This document shows, piece after piece, positions 51,859-61,756 of a DNA stretch of 64,000 bases (positions are counted from its first letter, which is position 1; every line of letters begins with the position of its first letter). Below the pieces are notes generated by a model. It made no database searches. It saw nothing but the letters and a program-made list of their open reading frames with translations, and was not told where the DNA came from. This DNA comes from Ottowia testudinis (GTDB lineage Bacteria; Pseudomonadota; Gammaproteobacteria; Burkholderiales; Burkholderiaceae_C), in contig NZ_CP071796.1 of NCBI RefSeq assembly GCF_017498525.1, forward strand, positions 496,001 to 560,000. The letters are read 5' to 3'. Made by a program: the position numbers and the translations under genes.

Positions 51859-52809
51859 ATGAAACCCTCCGTCATCAGCGCCGACGTCTTGTTCGAGGAT
51901 CACCGGGCCAGCTTGCGCTGGCATTGGGTGGCGGGGCAGGGGGCGTCGGAGCGGCGTTTCGACGAGGCGGCGGTGAGCCAGGCGCGCTCAGGCGCTGACC
52001 TGGTGGGCTATCTCAACTACATCCACCCCTACCGCGTGCAAATCCTGGGTGCGCGCGAGGTGGCGTATCTTTCCAACGCCTCGCCCGAGGACTGCGCGCG
52101 CCGCGTGGCCCGCATCGTCACGCTGGAGCCGCCGGTGCTGGTGCTGTGCGATGGTCAGGCGGCGCCCGAGGCGCTGCTCTCGATGTGCGAGCGGGCGCAG
52201 ATTCCGATGTTCGCCACGCAGGATTCGGCGGCCTTCGTCATCGACGTGCTGCGCGCCTACCTGTCCAAGCACTTTGCCGACCGCACCACCATGCACGGCG
52301 TGTTCATGGACATCCTGGGCCTGGGTGTGCTGATCACGGGCGAGTCGGGCCTGGGCAAAAGCGAGCTGGGGCTGGAGTTGATTTCACGCGGTAACGGCTT
52401 GGTGGCCGACGATGCGGTGGATCTGTTTCGCATCAACCAGACCACCATCGAGGGCCGTTGCCCCGAGCTGCTGCAGAACTTGCTGGAAGTGCGTGGCATC
52501 GGCCTGCTCGACATCCGCGCCATCTTCGGCGAATCGGCGGTGCGCCGCCGCATGCGGCTGCGCCTGATCGTGCACCTGGTGCGGCGCGAGACCATGGAGC
52601 GCGACTACGAGCGCATGCCCTACGAGCCGCTCACGCAGGATGTCCTGGGCGTGCCGATCCAGAAAGCCGTGATCCAGGTGGTGGCTGGGCGCAACATCGC
52701 CGTGCTGGTCGAGGCGGCGGTGCGCAACCACATCCTGCAGCTGCGCGGCATCGACACCTACCAGGAGTTCGTCGATCGCCACCGGCGCGCGATGGAGAGC
52801 GGGGGGTGA
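51859..52809 (+). CDS. hprK: HPr kinase/phosphorylase
   Basis: Phosphorylates and dephosphorylates HPr on serine. 316 residues, usual length. Walker [10 protein letters not shown] (161-169), followed by [11 protein letters not shown] and the signature [20 protein letters not shown]. Paired with ptsN as in most beta-proteobacteria, although only a partial PTS is expected. Confidence 0.95.
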   Translation: MKPSVISADVLFEDHRASLRWHWVAGQGASERRFDEAAVSQARSGADLVGYLNYIHPYRVQILGAREVAYLSNASPEDCARRVARIVTLEPPVLVLCDGQAAPEALLSMCERAQIPMFATQDSAAFVIDVLRAYLSKHFADRTTMHGVFMDILGLGVLITGESGLGKSELGLELISRGNGLVADDAVDLFRINQTTIEGRCPELLQNLLEVRGIGLLDIRAIFGESAVRRRMRLRLIVHLVRRETMERDYERMPYEPLTQDVLGVPIQKAVIQVVAGRNIAVLVEAAVRNHILQLRGIDTYQEFVDRHRRAMESGG

Positions 52810-52819
52810 GCCCAGTCGC

Positions 52820-52873
52820 TTCTTTTTTGATAGCTTCTAGCGCTTGTCTGGCAGGCGCTAGAGCCGCTTTTGA
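52820..52873 (-). repeat. Repeat A, copy 18
   Basis: TTTTTTGATAGCTTCTAGCGCTTGTCTGGCAGGCGCTAGAGCCGC: full copy with one stem mismatch, in the short hprK-fur convergent gap, where it may act as a bidirectional terminator. Confidence 0.85.
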
Positions 52874-52876
52874 TGC

Positions 52877-53326
52877 CTAACGGCGAGCGCCGGCCGGCTG
52901 GCTCTGCCGGTGCGGGCACTCGGCCTTGTTGCAGTTGGCGTACAGGCTGAGGGCGTGGTCGGCGATCGTGAATCCGCGCGCCTTGGCCACCGCGTGCTGG
53001 CGCTTCTCGATCTCGGGATCGTGAAATTCCTCGACATGGCCGCAGTCCAGGCACACCAGATGGTCGTGATGCTCGTCCTCGCGCAGCTCGTAGACCGCCT
53101 TGCCGGCCTCGAAGTGGTGGCGGCTCAGCAGCCCCGCCTGCTCGAACTGCATCAGCACGCGGTACACCGTGGCCAGGCCGATGTCGGACTGCTCGGCCAG
53201 CAGCAGGCGATAGACGTCTTCGGCCGTCATGTGGCGCTGCTCGCCCTTCTGAAAAATTTGCAGAATCTTCAGGCGCGGCAGCGTGACCTTCAGGCCGGTG
53301 CTCTTGAGTTCGTCCAGGGTGTCCAT
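52877..53326 (-). CDS. fur: Ferric uptake regulator
   Basis: Iron-responsive repressor, 149 residues. N-terminal winged helix (KSTGLKVTLPRLKILQIF ... LATVYRVLMQFEQAGLLSRHHFEAGKAVYEL), then the metal-binding HHDHLVCLDCGHVEEF and the second Cys pair CNKAECPH. ATG 53326. Divergent from bamE with a 76-bp gap, the usual Burkholderiales arrangement; a TACAAT near 53366 may be the bamE -10. Confidence 0.96.
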   Translation of the reverse strand: MDTLDELKSTGLKVTLPRLKILQIFQKGEQRHMTAEDVYRLLLAEQSDIGLATVYRVLMQFEQAGLLSRHHFEAGKAVYELREDEHHDHLVCLDCGHVEEFHDPEIEKRQHAVAKARGFTIADHALSLYANCNKAECPHRQSQPAGARR

Positions 53327-53402
53327 GCCGATGGGGCTGCGGGGCGCGCAACGTGGCGCCGCCGCTACAATGATCGGCCCTATTGTGCATGAGCAGCGAC
53401 GC

Positions 53403-53972
53403 ATGTCTGTCATTCCCCCAAACCATGTCCGCACAATTGCGCGGGCCATGCTGGCCGTGCTGGCGGCGGCGCTGGGCGCCTGCAGCAGCTTCGAGCAGGG
53501 CACGCGCGGCATCGCCGACACGCTGACGCTGTACCGGCCCGAGGTCGTGCAGGGCAACTTCGTGTCGAAGGAGCAGGTGGCCGCGTTGCAGCCGGGCATG
53601 TCGCGCGTCCAGGTGCGCGACATCCTGGGCACGCCGCTGGTCACCAGCCTGTTCCATGGCGACCGCTGGGACTACGTGTTCACCATGAAGCGCCAGCGCG
53701 TCGAGCCGCAGAACTACCGGCTGACGGTGTTCTTCAAGGGCGACGCGATGGAGCGTTTCGAAGGCGACGAGATGCCCACCGAAGCCGAGTTCGTGCAACG
53801 CATCAGCCGCGCGCGCAAGGCCAAGGTGCCGGCGCTCGAAGCCACCGAAGACCAGCTGGCCAAGTTCCCCGCCGCGTCGGCCGACGCCGTGCCGCCCGCG
53901 GGCGCCGCCCCAGCGCCCGCCGACAATGCCGTACCGGCCCTGAGCTACCCGCCGCTGGAGCCCGCGCGCTGA
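53403..53972 (+). CDS. bamE: Outer membrane protein assembly factor BamE
   Basis: Lipoprotein of the BAM complex (SmpA/OmlA family), 189 residues. Lipobox LGACSSF; core [31 protein letters not shown] and WDYVFTMKR are typical. Long Ala/Pro-rich C-terminal tail beyond the roughly 110-residue family core, often seen in Comamonadaceae. Confidence 0.93.
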   Translation: MSVIPPNHVRTIARAMLAVLAAALGACSSFEQGTRGIADTLTLYRPEVVQGNFVSKEQVAALQPGMSRVQVRDILGTPLVTSLFHGDRWDYVFTMKRQRVEPQNYRLTVFFKGDAMERFEGDEMPTEAEFVQRISRARKAKVPALEATEDQLAKFPAASADAVPPAGAAPAPADNAVPALSYPPLEPAR

Positions 53973-54025
53973 CCCGCGGCGCGGCACCGCTGGCGGCCAG
54001 CGCGCCGCTTGACCAGAATCTGTCG

Positions 54026-54847
54026 ATGAACAAACCCTTCACTACTCCCACGCGCGTCGCCATTGCCGGCGCCACCGGCCGCATGGGCCAGATGCTGATC
54101 GAGGCGGTGCGTGCCTCGGGCGATTGCCAACTGGCCGGCGCCCTTGACCGCGAGGACAGCCCCGCGCTGGGTCAGGATGCTGGCGCTTTTGCCGGCTGGG
54201 CCTCGGGCGTGCCGGTGCAGGCCGATCTGGAGGCGGGCCTGCAGCACGCGCAGGTGCTGATCGATTTCACCCGGCCCGAAGCCACCATGGCGCACCTGGC
54301 CGTCTGCCGCCGGCGGGGCGTGGCGCTGGTGATCGGCACCACGGGCTTCACCGACGTGCAAAAGGCCGAGATCGCCGCCGCCGCGCGTGACATCGCCATC
54401 GTCATGGCGCCCAACATGAGCGTCGGCGTCAACGTCACCTTCAAGCTGCTGGAGATGGCCGCCAAAGCGCTGTCGGCCGGCTACGACATCGAAATCATCG
54501 AGGCGCACCACCGCCACAAGGTCGATGCGCCGAGCGGCACGGCGCTGAAAATGGGCGAGGTCATCGCCGAGGCCCTGGGCCGCGATCTGGCCGGCTGCGC
54601 GGTGTACGAGCGCCACGGCCACACTGGCGAGCGCGATCCTTCCACCATAGGCTTTGCCACCGTCCGCGGCGGCGACATCGTGGGCGACCACACGGTGCTG
54701 TTCGCCGGCACGGGCGAGCGCATCGAGATCTCCCACAAGGCGTCGAGCCGAGCCGGCTATGCACAGGGCAGCCTGCGCGCGGTGCGCTTTCTGGCGGGCC
54801 AGCGGGCCGGCTTGTTCGACATGTTCGACGTGCTGAACCTGCGTTGA
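54026..54847 (+). CDS. dapB: 4-Hydroxy-tetrahydrodipicolinate reductase
   Basis: Second dedicated step of lysine/diaminopimelate synthesis. 273 residues. NAD(P) motif [18 protein letters not shown]; substrate motif [23 protein letters not shown] with the catalytic His pair. Start ATG 54026. Leads a plus-strand run with exbB and exbD. Confidence 0.96.
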   Translation: MNKPFTTPTRVAIAGATGRMGQMLIEAVRASGDCQLAGALDREDSPALGQDAGAFAGWASGVPVQADLEAGLQHAQVLIDFTRPEATMAHLAVCRRRGVALVIGTTGFTDVQKAEIAAAARDIAIVMAPNMSVGVNVTFKLLEMAAKALSAGYDIEIIEAHHRHKVDAPSGTALKMGEVIAEALGRDLAGCAVYERHGHTGERDPSTIGFATVRGGDIVGDHTVLFAGTGERIEISHKASSRAGYAQGSLRAVRFLAGQRAGLFDMFDVLNLR

Positions 54848-54875
54848 ACTTCAAGAATTTTCTTTTCGATTCAAG

Positions 54876-55514
54876 ATGAACCTGCAACACGTTTTCGCGC
54901 AGAGCGACGCCATCGGCAAGGCCGTGGCCATTCTGCTGCTGCTCATGTCCATCGCCAGCTGGGTGGTGATTTTGTGGAAGGCCTGGCTGCTGCGGCGCGC
55001 TGGCGGCGACGTCGCGCGCAGCGTGGCGGGGTTCTGGCAGGCGCCGTCGCTCGATGAGGCGGCCAGCCGCGTCGGCGGCTTCGACCGCGGCCTGCTGGTG
55101 CTGCCGCTGGTGCAGGCCACGCAGCTGCCCGCGGGCGGCACCCTGGCGGCGGCGGGCGACCGCGCGCAGCAGCTCACACGCGCGCTGCGCGACGCGCTGC
55201 ACGGGGTCATGCGGCGCCTGCAGTTTGGCCAGGTGCTGCTGGCCACCATCGGTTCCACCGCGCCCTTCGTCGGCCTGTTGGGCACGGTGTGGGGCATCTA
55301 CCACGCGCTCACCAGCATCGCCGGCTCGGGCCAGATCAGCATCGACAAGATCGCTGGTCCGGTGGGCGAGGCACTGATCATGACGGCCGCCGGTCTGGCG
55401 GTGGCCATCCCCGCCGTGCTGGCCTACAACTGGTTCGGGCGCGTGATCGGCCACATCGAGGCGGAGCTCGAAGGCTTCGCACGCGACCTCCGCGAGTTGC
55501 TGGCGAAGCCCTGA
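54876..55514 (+). CDS. exbB: ExbB/TolQ-type proton channel protein
   Basis: Inner-membrane MotA/TolQ/ExbB protein, 212 residues, three helices. QVLLATIGSTAPFVGLLGTVWGIYHALTSIA and KIAGPVGEALIMTAAGLAVAIPAVLAYNWF are signature blocks. Works with ExbD to energise TonB-dependent outer-membrane uptake. TonB is not adjacent. 12 bp before exbD. Confidence 0.93.
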   Translation: MNLQHVFAQSDAIGKAVAILLLLMSIASWVVILWKAWLLRRAGGDVARSVAGFWQAPSLDEAASRVGGFDRGLLVLPLVQATQLPAGGTLAAAGDRAQQLTRALRDALHGVMRRLQFGQVLLATIGSTAPFVGLLGTVWGIYHALTSIAGSGQISIDKIAGPVGEALIMTAAGLAVAIPAVLAYNWFGRVIGHIEAELEGFARDLRELLAKP

Positions 55515-55526
55515 ACGGAGCCGACC

Positions 55527-55982
55527 ATGGCATTCGGCCGACTCGAACGCACCAAGGGCTCTGAGCCCATGAGCGACATCAACGTCACGCCGTTGGTCGA
55601 CGTGATGCTGGTGCTGGTGGTGATCTTCATCATCACCGCGCCGCTGCTGGCCAGCTCGATCCGGCTCGATCTGCCGCACACCGACGCGGCGAAGCCGGGC
55701 GATCCGCCCAAGTTCGTCACCGTGGTGGTCGACAAGGCGGGCCAAGCCTATTTCAACGACAAACCGGTGGCGCAACCCGAGCTGGCGGCCGCGCTGCAAG
55801 AAGCGGCCAAGGCCAACCCCGAGACCGAGGTGCAGCTGCGCGCCGACCAGGGCGTGCCCTATGGCCGCGTGGTCGAGGTCATGGGCGCGGCGCAAAAGGC
55901 GGGCCTCAACCGCATCGGCTTCGTGGCCGAGGCGCCGAACCCTGCCGCGGCGCCTGTGCCCGCTGCCGCGGCATCCCGCTGA
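55527..55982 (+). CDS. exbD: ExbD/TolR-type protein
   Basis: 151-residue partner of ExbB: short cytoplasmic N-terminus, one helix with the conserved aspartate (SDINVTPLVDVMLVLVVIFIITAPLL), then a periplasmic domain ending in an Ala/Pro tail. Directly downstream of exbB. Confidence 0.93.
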   Translation: MAFGRLERTKGSEPMSDINVTPLVDVMLVLVVIFIITAPLLASSIRLDLPHTDAAKPGDPPKFVTVVVDKAGQAYFNDKPVAQPELAAALQEAAKANPETEVQLRADQGVPYGRVVEVMGAAQKAGLNRIGFVAEAPNPAAAPVPAAAASR

Positions 55983-56007
55983 CACCGCTCGCGCCGCCCG
56001 ACGGCTC

Positions 56008-56070
56008 AAGTGCTTTTTAGGCCTCTGGCGCTTGTCTGACAAGCGCGAGAAGCTATAAAAATAGTAGTTC
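56008..56070 (+). repeat. Repeat A, copy 19
   Basis: TGCTTTTTAGGCCTCTGGCGCTTGTCTGACAAGCGCGAGAAGCTATAAAAATAGTAG: near-consensus, intact stem. It lies before the leuS promoter region (TACAAT at 56112). Confidence 0.9.
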
Positions 56071-56123
56071 ATCAGGCGCTTGCCCAGCCTGGGCGCGGCG
56101 CCGCGCCCGCCTACAATTTGCCC

Positions 56124-58814
56124 ATGCAAGAGAAATACAACCCCCAGGACGTCGAGCGCTCCGCCCAGGCGCACTGGCACGCGCGCGATGCCTACCGCGT
56201 GGTCGAGGACGCGCGCGATGCGCGCGGCGCACCCAAGCCCAAGTACTACGCCTGCTCCATGCTGCCGTATCCCAGCGGCAAGCTGCACATGGGCCACGTG
56301 CGCAACTACACCATCAACGACATGCTGGCGCGCCAGCTGCGCATGAAGGGCTACAACGTCCTTATGCCCATGGGCTGGGACGCCTTCGGCCTGCCGGCCG
56401 AGAACGCCGCACTGAAAAACGGCGTGCCGCCGGCGCAATGGACCTACGACAACATCGCCCACATGAAGGGCCAGATGCAGGCCATGGGTCTGGGCATCGA
56501 CTGGAGCCGCGAAGTGGCGTCTTGCGACGCCAGCTACTACAAGTGGAACCAGTGGCTGTTCCTGAAGATGCTCGAAAAAGGCATCGCCTACCGCAAGACC
56601 CAGGTCGTCAACTGGGACCCGGTGGACATGACCGTGCTGGCCAACGAGCAGGTGATCGACGGCCGTGGCTGGCGCACCGGCGCGCTGGTCGAGAAGAAAG
56701 AGATCCCCGGCTACTACCTCAAGATCACCGACTACGCCGAGGAACTGCTCGACCACGTGCAGATCGGCAACCCCAAGGCCACGCTCTCGGGCTGGCCCGA
56801 CCGCGTGCGGCTGATGCAGGAAAACTGGATCGGCAAGTCCGAGGGCGTGCGCTTTGCCTTCCCGCACGACATCCGCGATGACGATGGCGCGCTGATCGGC
56901 GATGGGAAGATGTACGTCTTCACCACGCGCGCCGACACCATCATGGGCGTGACCTTCTGCGCCGTGGCGCCCGAGCACCCGCTGGCCGCGCAAGCCGCCA
57001 AGACCAACCCCGGGCTGGCCGCCTTCATCGAGAAGTGCAAGCAGGGCGGCACCACCGAGGCCGAGCTGGCCGCGCGCGACAAGGAGGGCATGCCCACCGG
57101 CCTGACGGTGACCCATCCGCTGACCGGCGAGCCGGTGCCGCTGTGGGTCGGCAACTACGTGCTGATGGGCTACGGCGACGGCGCCGTCATGGGCGTGCCG
57201 GCGCACGACGAGCGCGACTTCGCCTTCGCGCTGAAATACGGCCTGTCCATCCTGCAGGTGGTGCACGTCGATGGCCAGGAATACGACTACACCCACTGGC
57301 ACGACTGGTACGCCGACAAACAGCACGGCATCACCATCAATTCCGACAATTTCAGTGGCTTGCCGTACCCCGCGGCGGTCGACGCCGTGGCCCATGCGCT
57401 GCAGCAAAAAGGCCTGGGCGAGAAAAAAACCACCTGGCGCCTGCGCGACTGGGGCATCAGCCGCCAGCGCTACTGGGGCACGCCGATCCCGATCATCCAT
57501 TGCGATGCCTGCGGCGCCGTGCCGGTGCCCGAGCAAGACCTGCCCGTGGTGCTGCCGCAAGACCTCGTGCCCGACGGCAGCGGCAACCCGCTGGCCAGGT
57601 GCGGGGCCTTCCTGAACGTCGCCTGCCCCCGCTGCGGCCAGCCCGCGCGGCGCGAGACCGACACCATGGACACCTTCGTGGACAGCTCGTGGTACTTCAT
57701 GCGGTATTGCGATCCGGCGAACGAGCAGGCCATGGTGGCCGGCGGCACGCGGTACTGGATGCCGATGGACCAGTACATCGGCGGCGTCGAGCACGCCATC
57801 CTGCACCTGCTGTACGCGCGCTTCTGGACCAAGGTGATGCGTGACATGGGCCTGGTCAGCTTCGATGAGCCCTTCACCCGCCTGCTCACGCAAGGCATGG
57901 TGCTGAACCACATCTTCTTCGAGCGCGGCCCCAAGGGCGAAAAGAACTACCACCCACCCGAGACGGTGACGCCCGTGCTCGACGCCGACGGCCACCTGGT
58001 CGGCGGCCGGCTGGCCGACGGCACGCTGCTTGAATACGGCGGCGTCGGCAAGATGGGCAAGACCGAGCGCAACGGCGTCGACCCGCAGGATTTGATCGAC
58101 AAGTACGGCGCCGACACCGCGCGCCTGTACACCATGTTCACGGCGCCGCCCGAGCTGACGCTGGAATGGAACGACGCGGCGGTGGAAGGCAGCTACCGCT
58201 TCCTGCGCCGCGTGTGGAACTTCGGCGTCAAGTTGAGCGCTATCGAAAACGCAGCTGCCAGCGCTCTACTGGCAAGCGCTGCGGCCCAGAGTGGCCTTGA
58301 ATTCAGCAAGAATGCCAAGACCCTGCGGCACGAGGTGCACAGCGTGCTCGGCCAGATCGACTACGACTACCAGCGCCTGCAATACAACACCGTGGTGTCG
58401 GGCGCGATGAAGCTGCTGAACGCGCTGGAGGCGTTTCAACCCGACGGCTCGCCCGGCGACAAGGCGGCGCTGGCCGAAGGGTTTTCCAAGCTGGTGCGCG
58501 TGCTGTCGCCCGTCACGCCTCACATCGCGCATGTGCTGTGGGGTGAGCTGGGCTTTGCCGCCGTGCAAGGCGAGCTGCTCGACGCGCCCTGGCCCACGGT
58601 CGACCCAGAAGCGCTCAAGCAGGACGAGCTTGAACTGATGCTGCAGGTCAATGGCAAGCTGCGCGGCGCCGTCATGGTGCCCGCCAGCGCCAGCAAGGAA
58701 GATATCGAGCGGATCGCCCTCGCCAGCGAGGCATTTGCCAAGCACGGCGGTGGCGGCGCGGTCAAGAAGGTGATCGTGGTGCCGGGGCGGCTGGTCAACG
58801 TGGTGGTGGCATGA
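56124..58814 (+). CDS. leuS: Leucyl-tRNA synthetase
   Basis: Charges tRNA-Leu. 896 residues. HIGH motif appears as HMGH (55-58) in [14 protein letters not shown]; the editing domain is in the middle. The KMSKS loop reads K643-M-G-K-T rather than K-M-S-K-S, which is unusual and worth noting. Near residues 705-727 the sequence [18 protein letters not shown] is an in-frame copy of repeat A, in the linker before the anticodon-binding domain. ATG 56124 rather than a TTG two codons upstream. A TACAAT box at 56112 lies just before the start. Confidence 0.95.
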   Translation: MQEKYNPQDVERSAQAHWHARDAYRVVEDARDARGAPKPKYYACSMLPYPSGKLHMGHVRNYTINDMLARQLRMKGYNVLMPMGWDAFGLPAENAALKNGVPPAQWTYDNIAHMKGQMQAMGLGIDWSREVASCDASYYKWNQWLFLKMLEKGIAYRKTQVVNWDPVDMTVLANEQVIDGRGWRTGALVEKKEIPGYYLKITDYAEELLDHVQIGNPKATLSGWPDRVRLMQENWIGKSEGVRFAFPHDIRDDDGALIGDGKMYVFTTRADTIMGVTFCAVAPEHPLAAQAAKTNPGLAAFIEKCKQGGTTEAELAARDKEGMPTGLTVTHPLTGEPVPLWVGNYVLMGYGDGAVMGVPAHDERDFAFALKYGLSILQVVHVDGQEYDYTHWHDWYADKQHGITINSDNFSGLPYPAAVDAVAHALQQKGLGEKKTTWRLRDWGISRQRYWGTPIPIIHCDACGAVPVPEQDLPVVLPQDLVPDGSGNPLARCGAFLNVACPRCGQPARRETDTMDTFVDSSWYFMRYCDPANEQAMVAGGTRYWMPMDQYIGGVEHAILHLLYARFWTKVMRDMGLVSFDEPFTRLLTQGMVLNHIFFERGPKGEKNYHPPETVTPVLDADGHLVGGRLADGTLLEYGGVGKMGKTERNGVDPQDLIDKYGADTARLYTMFTAPPELTLEWNDAAVEGSYRFLRRVWNFGVKLSAIENAAASALLASAAAQSGLEFSKNAKTLRHEVHSVLGQIDYDYQRLQYNTVVSGAMKLLNALEAFQPDGSPGDKAALAEGFSKLVRVLSPVTPHIAHVLWGELGFAAVQGELLDAPWPTVDPEALKQDELELMLQVNGKLRGAVMVPASASKEDIERIALASEAFAKHGGGGAVKKVIVVPGRLVNVVVA
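58236..58300 (-). repeat. Repeat A, copy 20 (inside leuS)
   Basis: GCTATCGAAAACGCAGCTGCCAGCGCTCTACTGGCAAGCGCTGCGGCCC with intact stem GCGCT/AGCGC; translated in frame as [18 protein letters not shown] in LeuS. Confidence 0.7.
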
Positions 58815-59317
58815 CGCGGCGCCGGCTGCTGCGTGCGGCCGCCGCCACGCTGGCCGCGCCGCTGCTTGCGGCCTGCGGCTTCCAGCTGCGCCAGGCGCCG
58901 CAATTCGCCTTCAAGACCATCGTGCTGGCCATGCCGGCCACTGCATTGGCGGTCGAGCTGCGGCGGCAGCTGGAGGGCGCCGAGCGTGTGCGGGTGCTGC
59001 TGCCGGGCGCCGCCGGTGCCGACCAGGCCGATGTGATTCTGGAAAGCCCGGGCGAGCAGCGCGAGCGCACGGTGGTCAGCGTCACGGCGACTGGTGAAGT
59101 GCGCGAGTTTCAGCTGCGCATCCGCTTGCGCTTCCGGCTGCGCACACCCGAGGGGCGCGAGCTGCTGCCGATGTCCGAAATCCAGCGCCAGATCGACCAG
59201 AGCTACAGCGAATCCGCGGCGCTGTCGAAAGAGCAGGAAGCGCTGATGCTCTACCAGAACATGCAGAGCGATGTCGTGCAGCAGCTGATGCGGCGGCTGG
59301 CCACGATAAAAATATGA
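58811..59317 (+). CDS. lptE: LPS-assembly lipoprotein LptE
   Basis: Outer-membrane lipoprotein partner of LptD in lipopolysaccharide export. 168 residues; arginine-rich signal with lipobox LLAACGF (Cys22). CGFQLRQAP is a typical LptE start; ENVLQY-type central beta region and [17 protein letters not shown] at the end fit. ATGA overlap with leuS, a conserved arrangement (leuS-lptE-holA). Repeat B copy 6 begins at its stop. Confidence 0.92.
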   Translation: MTRRRLLRAAAATLAAPLLAACGFQLRQAPQFAFKTIVLAMPATALAVELRRQLEGAERVRVLLPGAAGADQADVILESPGEQRERTVVSVTATGEVREFQLRIRLRFRLRTPEGRELLPMSEIQRQIDQSYSESAALSKEQEALMLYQNMQSDVVQQLMRRLATIKI

Positions 59318-59450
59318 CGCCCCCTGAGTCGGCCTGCGGCCGCCATCTCCCACTGGGGGACAACGCCAGTGGGCGGGCCAAGCCCTTCCACGGCGTTCCC
59401 GCGTGGCCTGCTCCGCGGCCTTTTGATGGGCTTGCTGCGCAGCCCGTGTG
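59317..59450 (+). repeat. Repeat B, copy 6
   Basis: CGCCCCCTGAGTCGGCCTGCGGCCGCC, CCCACTGGGGGACAACGCC, GGCCAAGCCCTTCC, CGTGGCCTGCTCCGCGGCCTTTTGATGGGCTTGCTGCGC. Adjoins the lptE stop and is followed by repeat C copy 4. Confidence 0.8.
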
Positions 59451-59497
59451 CACCCTCTCCCTCTGGGAGCGGATTGGGGTGAGGGCCGACGGCCTGT
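59449..59497. repeat. Repeat C, copy 4
   Basis: CACCCTCTCCCTCTGGGAGCGGATTGGGGTGAGGG between lptE and holA. Confidence 0.75.
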
Positions 59498-59514
59498 CCT
59501 GACGCACTGAAGCC

Positions 59515-60585
59515 ATGCAACTGCCCGCCTCGCAACTCTCCAGCCACCTGCAAAAAGGCCTGCGGCCGCTGTACGTCCTGCACGGCGACGAGGCGCTGCT
59601 GGTGCAGGAGGCGGCCGACGCGATTCGCGCCGCGGCGCGCGCGCAGGGCTTCACCGAACGCACGGTGCACACCGCCATCGGGGCGCGCTTCGACTGGGGA
59701 ACGGTGCTGGCGGCCGGGCAATCGCTGAGTCTGTTTGCCGAACGGCAGATCGTCGAGATCCGCATTCCCTCGGGCAAGCCGGGCAAGGACGGCGGCGCGG
59801 CGCTGCAGCAGCTGGCGGCCAGCGCGGCCGGCAACACCGACGTGCTGACCCTGGTGCTGCTGCCACGGCTCGACCGCCAGACCCGATCGGGCGCCTGGTT
59901 CAGTGCGCTGGAGGGCGCCGGCGTCACGCTGCAGATCGACGCCGTCGAGCGCGCCGCGTTGCCGCAATGGATCGCCCAGCGCCTGGCCAACCAGGGCCAG
60001 CGCGTGGCGGCGGGCGAGGAGGGGCAGCGCTCGCTGGCCTTTTTTGCCGACCGAGTCGAGGGCAACCTGCTGGCCGCGCACCAGGAGATCGCCAAGCTGG
60101 GCTTGCTGTATCCGGCGGGCGAACTCAGTCGCGAGCAGATCGAGGGGGCGGTGCTCAACGTCGCGCGCTACGACGTCTTCAAGCTGTCCGAAGCCGTGCT
60201 GGGCGGCCAGCGCGCGCGCGTGCAACGCATGCTCGACGGCCTGCAGGCCGAGGGCGAAGCCGAGGTGCTGGTGCACTACACGCTGGCCGAGGACATCCGC
60301 GCACTGGCGCGCGTGAAGGACGCGATGCAGTCGGGCCGCCCGCTGCCCATGGCGCTGCGCGAGCAGCGCATTTGGGGCGTGCGCGAACGGCTGTTCGAAC
60401 GCGTGCTGCCGCACCTGACCGAGGGGCAACTGAGCCACCTGCTGCAAGCCGCGCACCAGGTCGATGGCATCGTCAAGGGCCTCAAGTCACCCGGTTGGCC
60501 GTCCGATCCGTGGCAGGCCTTGCATCGGCTGGCGCAGAGCCTGTGCGGCGCCTGCGGCGGCACCGTGATCCCGGCGCGCGGCTGA
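59515..60585 (+). CDS. holA: DNA polymerase III subunit delta
   Basis: Clamp-loader subunit opening the beta clamp. 356 residues. Starts QLPASQLSSHLQKGLRPLYVLHGDEALLVQEAADAIR; FSLFAERQIVEIRIPSGKPG and the late LREQRIWGVRERLFERVL are family blocks. Usually between lptE and proA in this order; here two small genes intervene before proA. Confidence 0.95.
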   Translation: MQLPASQLSSHLQKGLRPLYVLHGDEALLVQEAADAIRAAARAQGFTERTVHTAIGARFDWGTVLAAGQSLSLFAERQIVEIRIPSGKPGKDGGAALQQLAASAAGNTDVLTLVLLPRLDRQTRSGAWFSALEGAGVTLQIDAVERAALPQWIAQRLANQGQRVAAGEEGQRSLAFFADRVEGNLLAAHQEIAKLGLLYPAGELSREQIEGAVLNVARYDVFKLSEAVLGGQRARVQRMLDGLQAEGEAEVLVHYTLAEDIRALARVKDAMQSGRPLPMALREQRIWGVRERLFERVLPHLTEGQLSHLLQAAHQVDGIVKGLKSPGWPSDPWQALHRLAQSLCGACGGTVIPARG

Positions 60586-60741
60586 GAACGTGTCCACGAT
60601 CTCGACGCGGGCGCCCGGCCGCCACCGCCCCAAGTTCGCGGAACGATTTCACGCCCCGGCACGTGCTGTGTTGCCATTGGCGTGGTGGCGCCTGCCACTG
60701 GCATCAGGCCCTCGTTAGAATGCAAGTTCCATTCAAAGCGT

Positions 60742-60951
60742 ATGTCAAACCTCGAACAAAAAACCGCCCGGCTCACCGTGCTGATCGATCCTTCCAAGAA
60801 GAAGGCGTTCGAGACGCTGTGCGCGGCGCAGGATGTGACGCCTTCGCAGGTGGTGCGGCGGCTGATTCGCGACTACCTGCGTCAGAACGGCATGAAATGG
60901 ACGCCGGGCGACCCCGATGACGGTGCGTCGAGCCTCGCGCCGCTGAAATAA
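60742..60951 (+). CDS. Small ribbon-helix-helix (CopG-like) protein
   Basis: 69-residue protein: ARLTVLIDPSKKKAFETLCAAQDVTPSQVVRRLIRDYLRQNG, a beta-strand then two helices, the CopG/Arc DNA-binding fold. C-terminal tail unremarkable. Start ATG 60742. Could be an antitoxin or transcriptional regulator; no toxin gene is adjacent. Confidence 0.75.
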   Translation: MSNLEQKTARLTVLIDPSKKKAFETLCAAQDVTPSQVVRRLIRDYLRQNGMKWTPGDPDDGASSLAPLK

Positions 60952-61015
60952 GCTTCAAGGCTTTTTGGTCGCTGGCGCTTGTTTGGCAAGCGCGGATAGC
61001 TATCAAATAAATAGC
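60952..61015 (+). repeat. Repeat A, copy 21
   Basis: CTTCAAGGCTTTTTGGTCGCTGGCGCTTGTTTGGCAAGCGCGGATAGCTATCAAATAAATAG: near-consensus, intact stem. Confidence 0.9.
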
Positions 61016-61043
61016 AGCCCCCGCACTTTTGGAAGAACCCATG

Positions 61044-61071
61044 AAAAAACCCCGGCATGCCGGGGTTTTTT
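61044..61071. terminator. Bidirectional terminator
   Basis: AAAAAACCCCGGCATGCCGGGGTTTTTT: GC-rich stem with A-run before and T-run after, usable on both strands. It lies between the CopG-like gene and the convergent roadblock gene. Confidence 0.92.
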
Positions 61072-61098
61072 GTTTGGATGCGGCGCGGTCTGGCCGGA

Positions 61099-61458
61099 TC
61101 AGAAGTTCAGTTCCTTATCCACGTCCTGCACCTTGCGGCGGGCCATGGCCAGGTTGGCGCGCTGCTTGTCCAGCACGAAGTACAGGAACACGCCGTCCTT
61201 GCGGGCCGAGGGGCGCAGAATGTGGTACTGCTTGCCCAGGGTGATGAGGATGTCCTCGATCACGTCCTGCAGGCCCAGCGAGCGCATGGTCTTCATCTTG
61301 GAGCGGATCACTTCGGTGTTGCCGGCGGCAGCCACTTCGAGATCGACGCCAGAGCCGGCCGAGCCCAGCATCATGCCGCTGGCGGAGTCGACTACGGCCG
61401 CGCACATCGCGCCGTCCAGGGTCATCAGTTCGTCGAGGGTTTGTTTGATGGTCGCCAT
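61099..61458 (-). CDS. Roadblock/LC7 domain protein
   Basis: 119-residue protein consisting of one Roadblock/LC7 (MglB-type) domain: LDELMTLDGAMCAAVVDSASGMMLGSAG, then VIEDILITLGKQYHILRPSA and FLYFVLDKQRANLAMARRKVQ. Start ATG 61458 follows AAGGAAACAAAC, a clear ribosome site. Such proteins regulate small GTPases, but no MglA-like GTPase is nearby. Opposite in strand to holA and proA, which it separates. Confidence 0.85.
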   Translation of the reverse strand: MATIKQTLDELMTLDGAMCAAVVDSASGMMLGSAGSGVDLEVAAAGNTEVIRSKMKTMRSLGLQDVIEDILITLGKQYHILRPSARKDGVFLYFVLDKQRANLAMARRKVQDVDKELNF

Positions 61459-61756
61459 GTTTGTTTCCTTGTTGGCAATGAAATTAGGGGAGTTCCGTGC
61501 TTGCTCGGCACCGCAAGAGATCAGTGCAGTGCGTTGCATGCTGATGACATGTTAATTGGCGGCTCATGTGCAGAGCAACGCAGCGAAGCCGCTTTTGCCC
61601 CCTTCCCGTGATGGATTGCCCGATTGCCCCCGCCATGCGGTGCGGCTGTGGCGTGCTCGCCGCGCGCCGCGCCGCAACTAATTCACACCTTGCGGGACAC
61701 TGCGCTTGCTGGCCGAGCCGGCGGGCGCGCGCACCGCTTTTTGGGACAATTGGTGC

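Noticed and set aside
53327-53402. Fur box in the fur-bamE divergent gap
   Set aside because: No sequence resembling the GATAATGATAATCATTATC-type 19-bp operator is present.
54561-57995. Very long minus-strand open frame opposite dapB, exbB, exbD and leuS
   Set aside because: High-GC sequence leaves few stops on the antisense strand. The composition (His/Gly/Ala/Arg-rich, no hydrophobic or domain pattern) is that of a shadow of the real genes.
60742-61458. Toxin-antitoxin pair of the CopG-like and roadblock genes
   Set aside because: They are convergent, separated by a terminator, and the roadblock domain is not a toxin fold.
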